Notes: generated from the sequence alone by a model not told the origin. 29,587 bases of DNA from JACMJP01 sp046160675 (GCA_046160675.1 JBJXHH010000092.1:1-29587), one strand, 5' to 3'. Shown: positions 16,545-26,636, numbered from the stretch's first letter. Numbers and translations are program-made.

Positions 16545-16802
16545 TTACCCCATGTTGTTTGTATCAGGTTCCCTCAAGGGTTTGTCACCTTCATGAATGT
16601 CAGTATCTATTTGTGCTTCTTCCTGTAATTGCCCTTCCTGTTTCATGGCTTTGCGCTGCTGGTTATATTCCCTTCTTGCTTGCCTCCAAGCTATCAGCCC
16701 TTTATACCCTAGGGCCAGAAGCCCTAATGCACCTTCCGGTGGAATTGGTAAGGGTTTGCCATCTTTGGTGGTGATCACTAATTTTTTGTTTTCCTCATCC
16801 AT
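16545..16802 (-). CDS. Conserved-looking small protein of unknown function
   Basis: I do not recognise this 85-residue protein. It begins MDEENKKLVITTKDGKPLPI, has a Pro/Gly turn, then one hydrophobic segment (about 25-38, GALGLLALGYKGLIAW) followed by a basic, Gln-rich helix (RQARREYNQQRKAMKQEGQL) and an acidic tail. The segment is short and contains Lys, so it may be a membrane-surface or buried helix, not a true span. It is the first gene of the minus-strand series, 130 bp before the phosphohydrolase/sulfotransferase fusion, and has an exact TAnnTTTG box at a good distance, which supports a real gene. Confidence 0.6.
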   Translation of the reverse strand: MDEENKKLVITTKDGKPLPIPPEGALGLLALGYKGLIAWRQARREYNQQRKAMKQEGQLQEEAQIDTDIHEGDKPLREPDTNNMG

Positions 16803-17299
16803 GTGTCTGCCAGTTTCGTAAAACGGAACGCAAATTTAGGGATTTATTGCCGGGGAAGTGAGGGATTTTGAGAGTTTGGGGGTATGAAAAACGGGAAAGA
16901 TATAAAACAGGTATTTACAACGGTCCCCAAATCATCGAGGATGAATTTTCAATTCAAGGTTTATCTTGTCGCATTTTCGGATGTTTATTTAACAAAATAT
17001 TCTTACATATATATACATTCATTGTATTATCTGTGGTATTTTTTAAATAATTCATATTTTTAATTTGTTACTTTCATAGATATTTTGTGAATTTTGACCG
17101 AAATAGATTAAATTCGATAATTTCACTTATATCCGAATTGAGTAAAAATATTATTAATGGCTTGATATGTTTAAAAGGTTATATGGCAAAAAAGTAGCTT
17201 AATGTTATTTTTTTATGGCGTAACAGATTTACACTATTAGATACACTTTAATTCCTCCATATACACAATCTTCGCATTCCACAAAAAGCCGTAATCAAA
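16803..17299. other. AT-rich divergent intergenic region
   Basis: About 500 bp between the 85-residue protein gene (-) and the giant PKD gene (+). I see one exact -7 box for the minus-strand gene and no RNA gene, terminator or convincing reading frame; the 60-codon frame at 16868-17050 looks accidental. Upstream of the giant gene there are partial boxes, such as TATGTTTA at 17166-17173, but no TTG-N20-TAnnTTTG match, so its promoter is not located. Confidence 0.6.
16831..16838 (-). promoter_or_regulatory. -7 element of the 85-residue protein gene
   Basis: On the minus strand this reads TAAATTTG, an exact match to TAnnTTTG, 28 nt before the ATG at 16802. No TTG is found 20 nt further upstream. 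It may drive the whole minus-strand series. Confidence 0.45.
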
Positions 17300-20200
17300 A
17301 TGAAACATGCACTAAAGTGTGCCGTCAGTACTTGTTTCATCCTCATAGCAATTGCGTCAAAAAGCCAGGTTGTTGTAAACTTCTCGGCTGATGATACAGT
17401 TGTTTGTCCGGGTGCCCCAGTAGCATTTACTGATTTGAGTACTCTGCCGGGAGGCGCCTCTATCTCTTCATATTCCTGGTCATTTTCTGGCGGCTTTGCA
17501 TCCTCCACTACAATAGCAAACCCGATAGTATATTATTACACTTCAGGTTTCAATTCTGTTTCATTAACTATTACGGTTACAGGAACTGGTGCAGGGACAT
17601 ACAGTAAAACAAAAACCAGTTACATAGATGTAGTAGTGCCAAGTTCTGCAGAATTTACATTTTCATTCCCGGATATATGTAACCAATACATTGTAGCTTT
17701 TACCAATACTTCAACTGCAGGTGATGCTGCAATCACCTCTTATCTATGGGATTTTGATGACGGAACATTTTCCACTTCAATAAACCCAACCAAAACTTTT
17801 ACATCTACGGGCACTTACGATGTAATCTTGTTTATTACTGACGGTAACGGTTGTTCTGATAATTATACTTTTCCAGTCACAGTATCAGCACCACTTTCAA
17901 GCAGTATATCAGTTACAGGCTCTACTTTTTCCTGTGGAACTTCTATTACTCCCACTATTTCAGCTACCACTTCAGGCGGCGATTCGCCATATAGCTATAG
18001 TTGGGATTATGGCAACGGAACTACAGGCACCTCAAGCTCCTCAGCAGTTACCTACACCGATTGTGGAACGTATGATATTACTTACACTGTTACTGATAAC
18101 AATGGATGCACTGTTACAAATACTTATAATGATTATGTTACGATAAGCTGCCCTGTTGCAGACTTCAGTATGAGTGACGATACAATTTGCCAGGGAACGG
18201 CTATCACATTTACTAATCTTTCAGACCCAGGTGCTTCAAGTTATTATTGGCAATATACTTTCCCTGGTGCCTCACCATCAAGCGCAGTTGAAAGCCCAAC
18301 TTATACTTATACAGGAATAGGAACTAAGTATGTGAAGCTTACAACTACCTGGCCGGGTGGATGTACCGCTTCTCACTTTGATACTGTAAATATTGTAGCC
18401 AAGCCTACAATTGGCGGAATTATGGCAACAGATACTTTCGGTTGCGCTGTACCTTTTACTACTACATTAAGTGCATACGGGATTTCAGGAACCGGGCCAT
18501 TTACATATACCTGGACAATAGACGGTACTACTTATACTGAAGAATCACCAACCGTAACTTTAAATGAAACTATTAATTATGATGTTACTCTAGTAATAAC
18601 AGATGCAAATGGTTGCTCATCAACATTAAATTCTTCAGGATTTATTAAAATTAAAAAACCTGTTACAGATATTTCTGCAACTCCCCTTACAGGCTGTGCC
18701 CCGCTGGAAGTTACATTCACTAATGCGAGCAGTTCCGTTTACGTACCTCTTGACTATTTTGTTTGGAATTATGATGACGGAAATATTGATACTCTTTATA
18801 CCACTGGCGATCATACTTATACATTTACAGCCACAGATAATTATCATGTTGAGATGACATTATATACTGTGGACGGTTGCCCCAAAACTGCATCAATAAA
18901 TATTGAAGTAGGTGAACCAATAGCATATTTCGAATTTGAAACTATGCAGGACACTACCTGTAATCCGATTTCAATTGATAATCAAAGTATAGGATCTGAT
19001 GTTACAACTGTTGATTGGGGAGATGGATTTGAAATAACACTAGATACACCAACAAGTGACACAACACATTTTTATCTGCTTGAAGATACTGCAACATATT
19101 ATGTTGTACTTACCGCAGAAGATCATGGATGTGTTTCAACCTGGACAGACACCATTACAGTATTACCTGCTGTGAATGCCATTAGTTCAAGCTGGGATTG
19201 TTCAGAACCAACTTCACTTACTATTGATATTGACACAAACTACGTAATAGGTTCATATTGCCTTGTGCTGGGAACTGATACGATATGCGATATACCTAGT
19301 ATTACCTATGACTTTGGGGTAACAGGTATTATAGCTATAGAGATCATACCCCTTGATGGATTAACGGAAGAGCAGTGTGCAATAAGTACAAATTACTATG
19401 GACTTATACCATCCATTAATCCATCTTTCGTTACCTCTCCCACTGCCCTATGCGACACTGGAACAGTTACGTTTACAAGTACATCAACTGTTGAATACAC
19501 AGCGATATTGAACTATACATGGCAGATAGGGCCAGGATTAAGCACTGGTATAACAGATACTTATACTACCTCGCTCAGTGATTACACTTACACATTTACT
19601 GATGATGACATTTATCCCATAACTCTCACTGTTACTGATATTCATTTTTGTACTTATACTTTGTACGATACTGTAGTTGTTGGAGGACCTACAGCATATT
19701 TTCTCGTAGATTCAATTATTGGTTGTAGCCCTAAAAAATTATTCCTCAGCGATTCAAGCTATACAGCCATGAGTGATTCTTACATTACTGAATGGGAATG
19801 GGATTATGATGGATTGTATCCAGATTACTCTGGAGAATTTCCGCCACCTAAAAACTTTCCTAACGGTATTTGGGATGTAACACTTACAGTAGAAGACAAT
19901 ATGGGATGCACAGATGATTATGTGCAAACTTTTGATTTTTCTAACGTATTGACTGCATCCTTTATTTCTGACAGCCTAGCATGTAACCCGGGTGAACACC
20001 TGAACTTTGTGAACACAACTTCAGGCGAGTACACCTCCATTGAATGGGATTACGGTGATGGAACCATTGATACAATATCGGTGGATGGAGATCACTTATA
20101 TACTTCTGAAGGATTTTATACTGTCACTCTCACAGTTAGTGATTCTCTTGGTTGCACAAGTATACATGCTGATTCTTTTTACATCCAGTTCGACAGCCTT

Positions 20201-23200
20201 GTAGCTTCCTTCGATCTGAATTATCTTGTAGTAGCGTCTTGCCCACCTATTCCAGTTCAACTTATAAATACTTCTACAGGAGATATACTGGATTTTTACT
20301 GGGAGGTAGAAAGAGAAACTGGAACTTTCACTTACACACTTGATACACTTCTCTTTACATATACATTACCCGGTTCTTATGATGTAAACCTTATAGTATC
20401 CACTACAAATGGATGTGTTGATACAATAAGTGGGGTGAATTCCATCGACATTCCCGGCCCGGTTGGAACCATGACTTTTTCGCCCGATTCTGGATGCCTC
20501 CCACTTGCTGTGAGTTTTGATATTGAAGGGTTAGATGCCGACCTTGCTTACATTGATTTTGGTGATGGCGATACAACTTTAATAGTTGGAGACTATTCCT
20601 ATTCATATTTTATTGAGGGCACATTTTATCCCAGTCTTATCCTCATTGACAGTACTGGATGTTTTTATTCTGTCACCAGTTCAACTTCTGTTTCAACCTA
20701 CAGTTCTCCTCTGGCAGATTTTTCAATTTCTGATACTTCTGTTTGTCTTGGCGATTCAATTACAATAATTGATCTTTCTACTATCGTAGGTACTACACCC
20801 ACTACAACATATACATTAGATCTTGGGGATGGAACCGTGTATACATTCACATCAGGGTTTGATTCTATCATTCATACATACACAGACATTGGCTCCTATA
20901 CAATTACTTTAACTGAAAGTAATCCAACATGTTCAGATACTATTTCAAAAACTGTGCTTGTGAATACATATCCAAGCGCTACGTTTGCGTATTCGCCTAT
21001 GGAAGGATGTATTCCACTCACAGTAGATTTTACATTAACAGGTGTAAGTGCTGCAGATATTTTAATTGACTTTGGCGACAGTACAACAGCATATATTACA
21101 GGCGACACATCTTATACTTACACATCTGCAGGAAGTTATATTCCTTCCATTACCTTAAATAGTGTGAGTGGATGTTCACAACCGATAATTGGTACAGATA
21201 CTATTGAGGCATATGACCCTCCATCTGTAGCTATCACCCTGAGTGACTCAAGCATTTGTGAAGGATCAGGAATTGCAATTTTTAACACAGATACCTCCGT
21301 GCTGTATTCCCCGGCAATAAATTATACAATAGACTTTGGTGATGGTACATCAGTAGCATTATCTGCATTTGATTCCATTACACACACATATACAACAGCC
21401 GGAATCCATTTGGTTACGGCAATTGCAGATAACGGTTTCTGCACAGACACCGCTTCTGTAAATCTAAATGTTAATGACATTCCATCAGCAACGATGAGCT
21501 ATGCTCCTCTTGCGGGATGTTATGATCTGGCTGTTGTTTTTTCCTTTTCCGGTTTAGTTGCTGATACCATGACTCTTGATTTTGGTGATGGCACTTCTGC
21601 ATACATTAGTGGTGATACAACATACACTTATACTCTTGCAGGAAGTTATGTTCCATCCCTCACACTTAATAATGCCTCAGGATGTAATCAATCCATAATT
21701 GGTGTTGACACAATTCAAGTATTTGATATTCCTGTTGCTGCCTTTTCTGTGAGTGATTCTTCTATTTGTGAAGGCTCATCAATTTCAATTTATAATACTG
21801 ATGCTACTGTATATGCTCTCCCTGTAAATTATACAATCGATTTTGGGGATGGAACTTCAACAACACTTACAACTTTTGATTCTATATCACATACCTATAT
21901 AAGCGTTGGAACAAATACAATTATTCTCACTATTGACAATGGCTATTGTCATGACTCAACTTTTACTTCTGTTCTTGTAAATGATATTCCATCAGCCACC
22001 ATGACTTATTCTCCGTTGGAAGGTTGTAATGATCTTATGGTTGATTTCACTTTCACAGGACTTGTTGCAGATACTATTACTTTGGGTTTTGGAGATGGAA
22101 CTTTTGCTGCTGTTACGGGACCGGTTTCTCATATTTATTCTGCCACCGGAGATTATATTCCTTCAATCACATTGAACAATGCTTCCGGATGTAACCAATC
22201 TATCACAGGCACAGATACAATACATATCTATGATACGCCTATTGCAGGTGTTGATGTAAGCGATACTGTAACTTGCGAAGGTGGTTCAATTACCATTTAC
22301 AATACTTCTGATGAAACTGTTGTTTCGCCAGCCTTTACTTATACACTTGATTACGGCGATGGCTCTGCTGTTTCTACATTCACTACATTTGACAGCATAA
22401 GCCATGTCTATTCTTTGTTAGGATTGTATACAATTACTTTAGTTGCTGACAATGGTTTTTGTTCTGATACTGCTTATTCAAATATTACAATTAACGATGC
22501 GCCAGCGGCAACAATTTCTTACACACCATTTGACGGATGTTTTGATCATACGGTAAATTTTTCTTTCACAGGATTAGTAGCGGATACAGTTACTCTTTTT
22601 TATGGTGATGGAAATTCAGATATCATCACTGGTGATGTTACTTATACCTACACAGTGGCAGGAAATTACATGCCAACTGTAACATTGGAAAATATTACTG
22701 GTTGCGATCAAACGGGAATTGGGGCTGATACAATTCATGTGTATGATACTCCGGTTGCAAGTATTGCAACAAACGACTCAATTGTTTGCGAAGGTTCAGA
22801 TATTACAATTTATAATACTGCCACAGCAAGCATATATTCTTCACCAATAACTTACACAATAGATTTTGGTGATGGAACTTCAACAACACTTTCAGCTTTT
22901 GACTCAATCATACATACATATACAACTGCCGGAACTCCAGTAATTTCAGTTGTAGCTGACAATGGATTTTGTGCTGATTCTGCATCATTGCCGGTTGTTA
23001 TCAATGATATTCCATCAGCCACCATGGATTATACACCGCTTGCGGGATGTATAAATCTGCCTGTTGATTTTTCTTTCACAGGATTAGTAGCTGATACCAT
23101 TACTCTTCATTTTGGTGATGGAAGTTCTGCAGTGATCACCGGACCGGTATCGCATGTGTATAGTTCTGTTGGAAGCTATCTACCATTCATCACACTAAAT

Positions 23201-26065
23201 AACATTTCAGGATGCAATCAGTCTTTTGCAGGAATTGATTCAATTTATATCTATGATATTCCTGTTGCATCCATAAGCGTTAGCGACCCGGTTATCTGCG
23301 AGGGAACTCCTATTACAGTGTATAACACTGACCCTGGAGGATTATATTCACCCACTATAACTTATGAACTTGATTTTGGTGATGGAGCAACCACTACTCT
23401 GCTATCTTTTGATTCTATAACACACACATTTACATCTCCATCCACTTACACAATTATGCTTGTTTCGGACAACGGCTACTGCAGCGATACAACGTATGCT
23501 GATGTGCTGGTGAATGATGTTCCTTCAGCAACAATGGATTATACTCCGCTGGAAGGATGTACTGATCTTGTAGTTGATTTTACATTCACAGGGTTAATTG
23601 CTGATGCCATTACCCTCGACTTTGGTGATGGAACTTCGGCAACAATCACCGGCGATGTTTCTCATACATATCCTTCAACGGGAACTTACATTCCTACTGT
23701 AGATCTTACTAATCTTTCAGGTTGCGATCAGAGTATAACAGGAATTGATACAATCAAAATTTATGATGTTCCTGTTGCAGCTATCTCAACGAATGATTCA
23801 AGTATTTGCGAAGGCGGCACAATAACAATATTTAATGAATCACCAGGAGGCTTGTACTCACCAAGTATTACTTATACTATTGACTTCGGCGATGGAACTT
23901 CAACAACCACTACTACTTTTTCTTCCATCAATCATACTTATACATCCATAGGCACACCAGTAATTTCAGTAGTTGCTAACAATGGCTTCTGTGCTGATTC
24001 AACTGCTTTGCCCATTCTTATCGATGACATACCTTCAGCAACAATGGATTATGATCCGCTGCTTGGGTGTGAAAACCTGACAGTTGATTTCAACTTCACG
24101 GGCCTCATAGCGGATGACATTACACTGTTTTATGGTGATGGAAACTCATCAGTAATTTCTGGTGATGTTTCTTATACATATCCCGATCCTGGAAAATATG
24201 TACCCTACGTAGAGTTAAATAACCTTACAGGTTGTAATCAATTCCTTGGAGGAACTGACACTATCATCATACATTTTAATCCTGTTGCTGATATGGTCTT
24301 GTCAGATTCATTACTTTGTTTGGGCACTTCCCTTACAATTACTGACGCATCATGGGATACGACATTTTCGCCCATCTTAACCTATACATTGGATTGTGGG
24401 GACGGTTCGCCTGTGTATTCAGGGAGTTCATTGTCATCACTTATTCATACCTACACAACAGAGGGAATTTACACAATTGAAATGTTTGTGAGCAATGCAG
24501 GGTGCAGCGATTCTCTTACAAAAGTTATTGAAATTGCGCCTATCCCATCGGCAACTTTAGATATTGTTCCAACAACGGGATGCGCATCAGTACTTACAGA
24601 TTTTGTTCTTTCTTCCATCTCAGCAGACAGCATGTTCATTAATACCGGAACTACAACCATGCTTGTGAGTGGAACAACTGCTTTCTTGTATGATGTGCCG
24701 GGTGTGTATTATCCAAGTATCGAGCTTGTGGATATGACGGGTTGTACAGCAACACTCACTGAAGATTCTATAGTGGTGAGTTGGGAACCTCTTGCTAACA
24801 TGATTGTAACTGACAGCATGCCTTATTGTAGCGGCGATATCGTGTATGTTCTAAACCTGTCTGATAACCCAACAACTGACCCAGTAATAAACCCGATTGA
24901 CCAAATGGATGTGTATGCAAACGGAACAAGTATTTTCAGCGGTGCCTGGTTTGATTCGGTAGAATATAATTTTTCACTGCCAGGTGATTATAATTTCATG
25001 ATGATAGTTTCCAATGAATGGGGATGTGTGGATACAGTGACATCAACTTTCATTGTTCATGAAAAACCTCTTGCCGTGGCTGGAGCAGATGATTTACTAT
25101 GCCCTGGATTATCAATTGATCTTGACGGAACCTCAAGCAGTGGCGGATCTTATTACAGTTGGAGCCCTGCAGGATTATTAAATGATCCAACAATATCTTC
25201 CCCTTCAGGAACATTTGATGCAACAACAACAATGACTTTGGTGTATTCAAATGATTATTGCAGTGATACTGACCAAGTAGTAATAAGTGTACTTGATGAT
25301 CTTGAATTAACAGCATGGCCTGACGCTGAAATTTGTGTTGGTGAATCTGTTCAGTTATACAGCAATTATAATTCAAGCGGGGGTGATGTACAGGTACTCT
25401 GGCTACAGGGAGATTATTTAAGCAGCACCATCGTGAGTGACCCGATCTCAACTCCATTAAATACGATTACTTACACTGTGCAAGCAACTTGCGGCGACCT
25501 TGTTGACTACGGCGATGTTACCATCACAGTATTCCCGCTGCCAACGGTTACAATAGAAGACACTGCAACAATGATACTGGAAGAACCGATTTCACTTACA
25601 GCAACTGCAGCTGGCGAAGGAACTCTCAGTTATACCTGGACCCCGGCCGATTACCTGAATTGTACTACATGCCCCACAGTAATAACCAATGCAACATCTG
25701 ACATTGTATATTTTGTAAATGTTGTGGATGAAAACGGGTGTAATGCAACAGACAGTATTTACCTGCGAGTGGTTTGGAATTGTGCGGGTGAAGGAATTGA
25801 GGTAGCAAACATCATCACACCGAACAACGATGGAATTAATGATCGCTTCCAGTTTAGAACTGAAGCAGTGAAAGAATTATTCTACTTTAACATCTATAAC
25901 CGCTGGGGTGAACTCATGTTCAGCAGCAATGATCCGGTAAATGCATGGGATGGAACATTTAATGGCAAGGCATGCGATCCCGGTGTTTATATTTATACCA
26001 TCAAAGGAATTTGTTTTGATGATGAAGAATTTATAAAAAGTGGAAACGTAACACTTGTAAGATAA
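17300..26065 (+). CDS. Giant PKD-repeat surface protein with CHU_C (T9SS type B) tail
   Basis: A 2921-residue secreted protein. A signal peptide (KHALKCAVSTCFILIAIASKSQ) is followed by about a dozen irregular PKD/Ig-like domains to residue 1050 (WDFDDG, WDYGNG and YGDGT-type turns). Nine units of about 170 residues follow (1051 to roughly 2588), each made of two PKD-like halves. Further Ig-like domains follow, for example SYTWTPADYLNCTTCPTV. The C-terminus, about 2834-2921, is the gliding motility-associated CHU_C domain: NIITPNNDGINDRFQF, FNIYNRWGELMF, WDGTFNGKACDPGVYIYTI. That domain sends proteins through T9SS and is typical of adhesins such as SprB. Residues 1218-2152 contain no Lys or Arg. 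A role in adhesion, gliding or biofilm is likely from the family; the ligand is unknown. A terminator follows. Confidence 0.92.
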   Translation: MKHALKCAVSTCFILIAIASKSQVVVNFSADDTVVCPGAPVAFTDLSTLPGGASISSYSWSFSGGFASSTTIANPIVYYYTSGFNSVSLTITVTGTGAGTYSKTKTSYIDVVVPSSAEFTFSFPDICNQYIVAFTNTSTAGDAAITSYLWDFDDGTFSTSINPTKTFTSTGTYDVILFITDGNGCSDNYTFPVTVSAPLSSSISVTGSTFSCGTSITPTISATTSGGDSPYSYSWDYGNGTTGTSSSSAVTYTDCGTYDITYTVTDNNGCTVTNTYNDYVTISCPVADFSMSDDTICQGTAITFTNLSDPGASSYYWQYTFPGASPSSAVESPTYTYTGIGTKYVKLTTTWPGGCTASHFDTVNIVAKPTIGGIMATDTFGCAVPFTTTLSAYGISGTGPFTYTWTIDGTTYTEESPTVTLNETINYDVTLVITDANGCSSTLNSSGFIKIKKPVTDISATPLTGCAPLEVTFTNASSSVYVPLDYFVWNYDDGNIDTLYTTGDHTYTFTATDNYHVEMTLYTVDGCPKTASINIEVGEPIAYFEFETMQDTTCNPISIDNQSIGSDVTTVDWGDGFEITLDTPTSDTTHFYLLEDTATYYVVLTAEDHGCVSTWTDTITVLPAVNAISSSWDCSEPTSLTIDIDTNYVIGSYCLVLGTDTICDIPSITYDFGVTGIIAIEIIPLDGLTEEQCAISTNYYGLIPSINPSFVTSPTALCDTGTVTFTSTSTVEYTAILNYTWQIGPGLSTGITDTYTTSLSDYTYTFTDDDIYPITLTVTDIHFCTYTLYDTVVVGGPTAYFLVDSIIGCSPKKLFLSDSSYTAMSDSYITEWEWDYDGLYPDYSGEFPPPKNFPNGIWDVTLTVEDNMGCTDDYVQTFDFSNVLTASFISDSLACNPGEHLNFVNTTSGEYTSIEWDYGDGTIDTISVDGDHLYTSEGFYTVTLTVSDSLGCTSIHADSFYIQFDSLVASFDLNYLVVASCPPIPVQLINTSTGDILDFYWEVERETGTFTYTLDTLLFTYTLPGSYDVNLIVSTTNGCVDTISGVNSIDIPGPVGTMTFSPDSGCLPLAVSFDIEGLDADLAYIDFGDGDTTLIVGDYSYSYFIEGTFYPSLILIDSTGCFYSVTSSTSVSTYSSPLADFSISDTSVCLGDSITIIDLSTIVGTTPTTTYTLDLGDGTVYTFTSGFDSIIHTYTDIGSYTITLTESNPTCSDTISKTVLVNTYPSATFAYSPMEGCIPLTVDFTLTGVSAADILIDFGDSTTAYITGDTSYTYTSAGSYIPSITLNSVSGCSQPIIGTDTIEAYDPPSVAITLSDSSICEGSGIAIFNTDTSVLYSPAINYTIDFGDGTSVALSAFDSITHTYTTAGIHLVTAIADNGFCTDTASVNLNVNDIPSATMSYAPLAGCYDLAVVFSFSGLVADTMTLDFGDGTSAYISGDTTYTYTLAGSYVPSLTLNNASGCNQSIIGVDTIQVFDIPVAAFSVSDSSICEGSSISIYNTDATVYALPVNYTIDFGDGTSTTLTTFDSISHTYISVGTNTIILTIDNGYCHDSTFTSVLVNDIPSATMTYSPLEGCNDLMVDFTFTGLVADTITLGFGDGTFAAVTGPVSHIYSATGDYIPSITLNNASGCNQSITGTDTIHIYDTPIAGVDVSDTVTCEGGSITIYNTSDETVVSPAFTYTLDYGDGSAVSTFTTFDSISHVYSLLGLYTITLVADNGFCSDTAYSNITINDAPAATISYTPFDGCFDHTVNFSFTGLVADTVTLFYGDGNSDIITGDVTYTYTVAGNYMPTVTLENITGCDQTGIGADTIHVYDTPVASIATNDSIVCEGSDITIYNTATASIYSSPITYTIDFGDGTSTTLSAFDSIIHTYTTAGTPVISVVADNGFCADSASLPVVINDIPSATMDYTPLAGCINLPVDFSFTGLVADTITLHFGDGSSAVITGPVSHVYSSVGSYLPFITLNNISGCNQSFAGIDSIYIYDIPVASISVSDPVICEGTPITVYNTDPGGLYSPTITYELDFGDGATTTLLSFDSITHTFTSPSTYTIMLVSDNGYCSDTTYADVLVNDVPSATMDYTPLEGCTDLVVDFTFTGLIADAITLDFGDGTSATITGDVSHTYPSTGTYIPTVDLTNLSGCDQSITGIDTIKIYDVPVAAISTNDSSICEGGTITIFNESPGGLYSPSITYTIDFGDGTSTTTTTFSSINHTYTSIGTPVISVVANNGFCADSTALPILIDDIPSATMDYDPLLGCENLTVDFNFTGLIADDITLFYGDGNSSVISGDVSYTYPDPGKYVPYVELNNLTGCNQFLGGTDTIIIHFNPVADMVLSDSLLCLGTSLTITDASWDTTFSPILTYTLDCGDGSPVYSGSSLSSLIHTYTTEGIYTIEMFVSNAGCSDSLTKVIEIAPIPSATLDIVPTTGCASVLTDFVLSSISADSMFINTGTTTMLVSGTTAFLYDVPGVYYPSIELVDMTGCTATLTEDSIVVSWEPLANMIVTDSMPYCSGDIVYVLNLSDNPTTDPVINPIDQMDVYANGTSIFSGAWFDSVEYNFSLPGDYNFMMIVSNEWGCVDTVTSTFIVHEKPLAVAGADDLLCPGLSIDLDGTSSSGGSYYSWSPAGLLNDPTISSPSGTFDATTTMTLVYSNDYCSDTDQVVISVLDDLELTAWPDAEICVGESVQLYSNYNSSGGDVQVLWLQGDYLSSTIVSDPISTPLNTITYTVQATCGDLVDYGDVTITVFPLPTVTIEDTATMILEEPISLTATAAGEGTLSYTWTPADYLNCTTCPTVITNATSDIVYFVNVVDENGCNATDSIYLRVVWNCAGEGIEVANIITPNNDGINDRFQFRTEAVKELFYFNIYNRWGELMFSSNDPVNAWDGTFNGKACDPGVYIYTIKGICFDDEEFIKSGNVTLVR
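20450..25063 (+). repeat. Nine tandem ~510-bp repeats coding paired PKD-like domains
   Basis: Units begin near 20450, 20963, 21473, 21980, 22493, 23003, 23513, 24023 and 24536, giving periods of 513, 510, 507, 513, 510, 510, 510 and 513 bp, always in frame. Each unit starts with a form of NDIPSATMDYTPLAGC and has a first half (VADTITLDFGDGTS ... SGCNQSI) and a second half (ICEGSSITIYNT ... TIDFGDGTSTTL ... ADNGFC). Four cysteines per unit are conserved in all nine. Middle units are most alike; the outer two are diverged. Confidence 0.88.
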
Positions 26066-26118
26066 ACCCTTTATTCTAAGTTTCTGTTTAGTAGCACACT
26101 ACTACAACAGTATGCAGC

Positions 26119-26154
26119 AATCCCGTAGCAGAAATGCCAGCGGGATTTTTTTTT
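26119..26154 (+). terminator. Rho-independent terminator after the giant PKD gene
   Basis: Inverted repeat AATCCCG / CGGGATT with a 15-base loop (CTGGC and GCCAG-like bases partly extend it), followed directly by a run of nine or more T on the plus strand. It lies about 55 bp after the stop codon. Confidence 0.7.
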
Positions 26155-26195
26155 GCGACACAGATGAACTACAACTGTGAAGCCCATAAAATTTT

Positions 26196-26636
26196 TTACT
26201 GATCAGGATCATGCTGCATAAACTCCCGCTTCACAGCTTTGAGCATACTGAATAATTGCGCTACCTGTATCAGTAGTAACACAACCAATGCAAGCACAAC
26301 ATACCAGGGCATTTCAATGGCCTTAGTGCCTTCAATTTTAGAAATTTGTTCAGCATACACTTTTGTAAGAGCCGAACCGAATGCCATGCCTACCAGCAAA
26401 AATGAAAGCAGGGAAAACACAACTTTAAGGAACATGATGCGCATGGTGGAATAACCAACTTTGAAGTTTTCCAGTATCGCTGCAGGTATGATGAGCACCA
26501 ATGCAATCCAACTCCAGTTCTTGTCAAACCATACATCATTCAAGGCAAGATTAAGAATGATGATGACCATAATAGAAAATAATCCCCACGGAAAAATGAG
26601 GAAAGAGGATGGTTTGTTGTTAGTTGGAGTAGCCAT
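26196..26636 (-). CDS. Small four-helix membrane protein of unknown function
   Basis: A 146-residue hydrophobic protein with four likely membrane helices, near residues 14-32, 40-55, 67-90 and 104-127, and short polar ends (MATPTNNKPSS at the N-terminus, VKREFMQHDPDQ at the C-terminus). I see no catalytic motif and do not recognise the family. It lies 92 bp downstream of lysS on the same strand, and the AT-rich gap has no clear promoter, so it may ride on the lysS transcript. It is convergent with the giant PKD gene across the terminator region. Confidence 0.75.
   Translation of the reverse strand: MATPTNNKPSSFLIFPWGLFSIMVIIILNLALNDVWFDKNWSWIALVLIIPAAILENFKVGYSTMRIMFLKVVFSLLSFLLVGMAFGSALTKVYAEQISKIEGTKAIEMPWYVVLALVVLLLIQVAQLFSMLKAVKREFMQHDPDQ

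Noticed and set aside
8432..16802. Mobile element or phage origin for the cargo series
   Set aside because: No transposase, integrase, terminal inverted repeats or target duplications were seen; tandem duplication explains the paralogs.
16868..17050. 60-codon plus-strand frame in the gap before the giant gene
   Set aside because: AT-rich gap, no promoter or start context, composition (Phe/Ile/Val plus scattered residues) looks random, and no recognisable domain.
20450..25063. Regular ~510-bp repeats as a possible CRISPR or non-coding array
   Set aside because: The repeats stay in frame, are degenerate at DNA level and encode PKD-like domains; CRISPR repeats are short and near-identical.
25050..25457. 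135-codon minus-strand frame inside the giant gene
   Set aside because: It lies wholly antisense to the continuous PKD/CHU_C frame, is full of His, Leu and Gln, and has no signal or domain.
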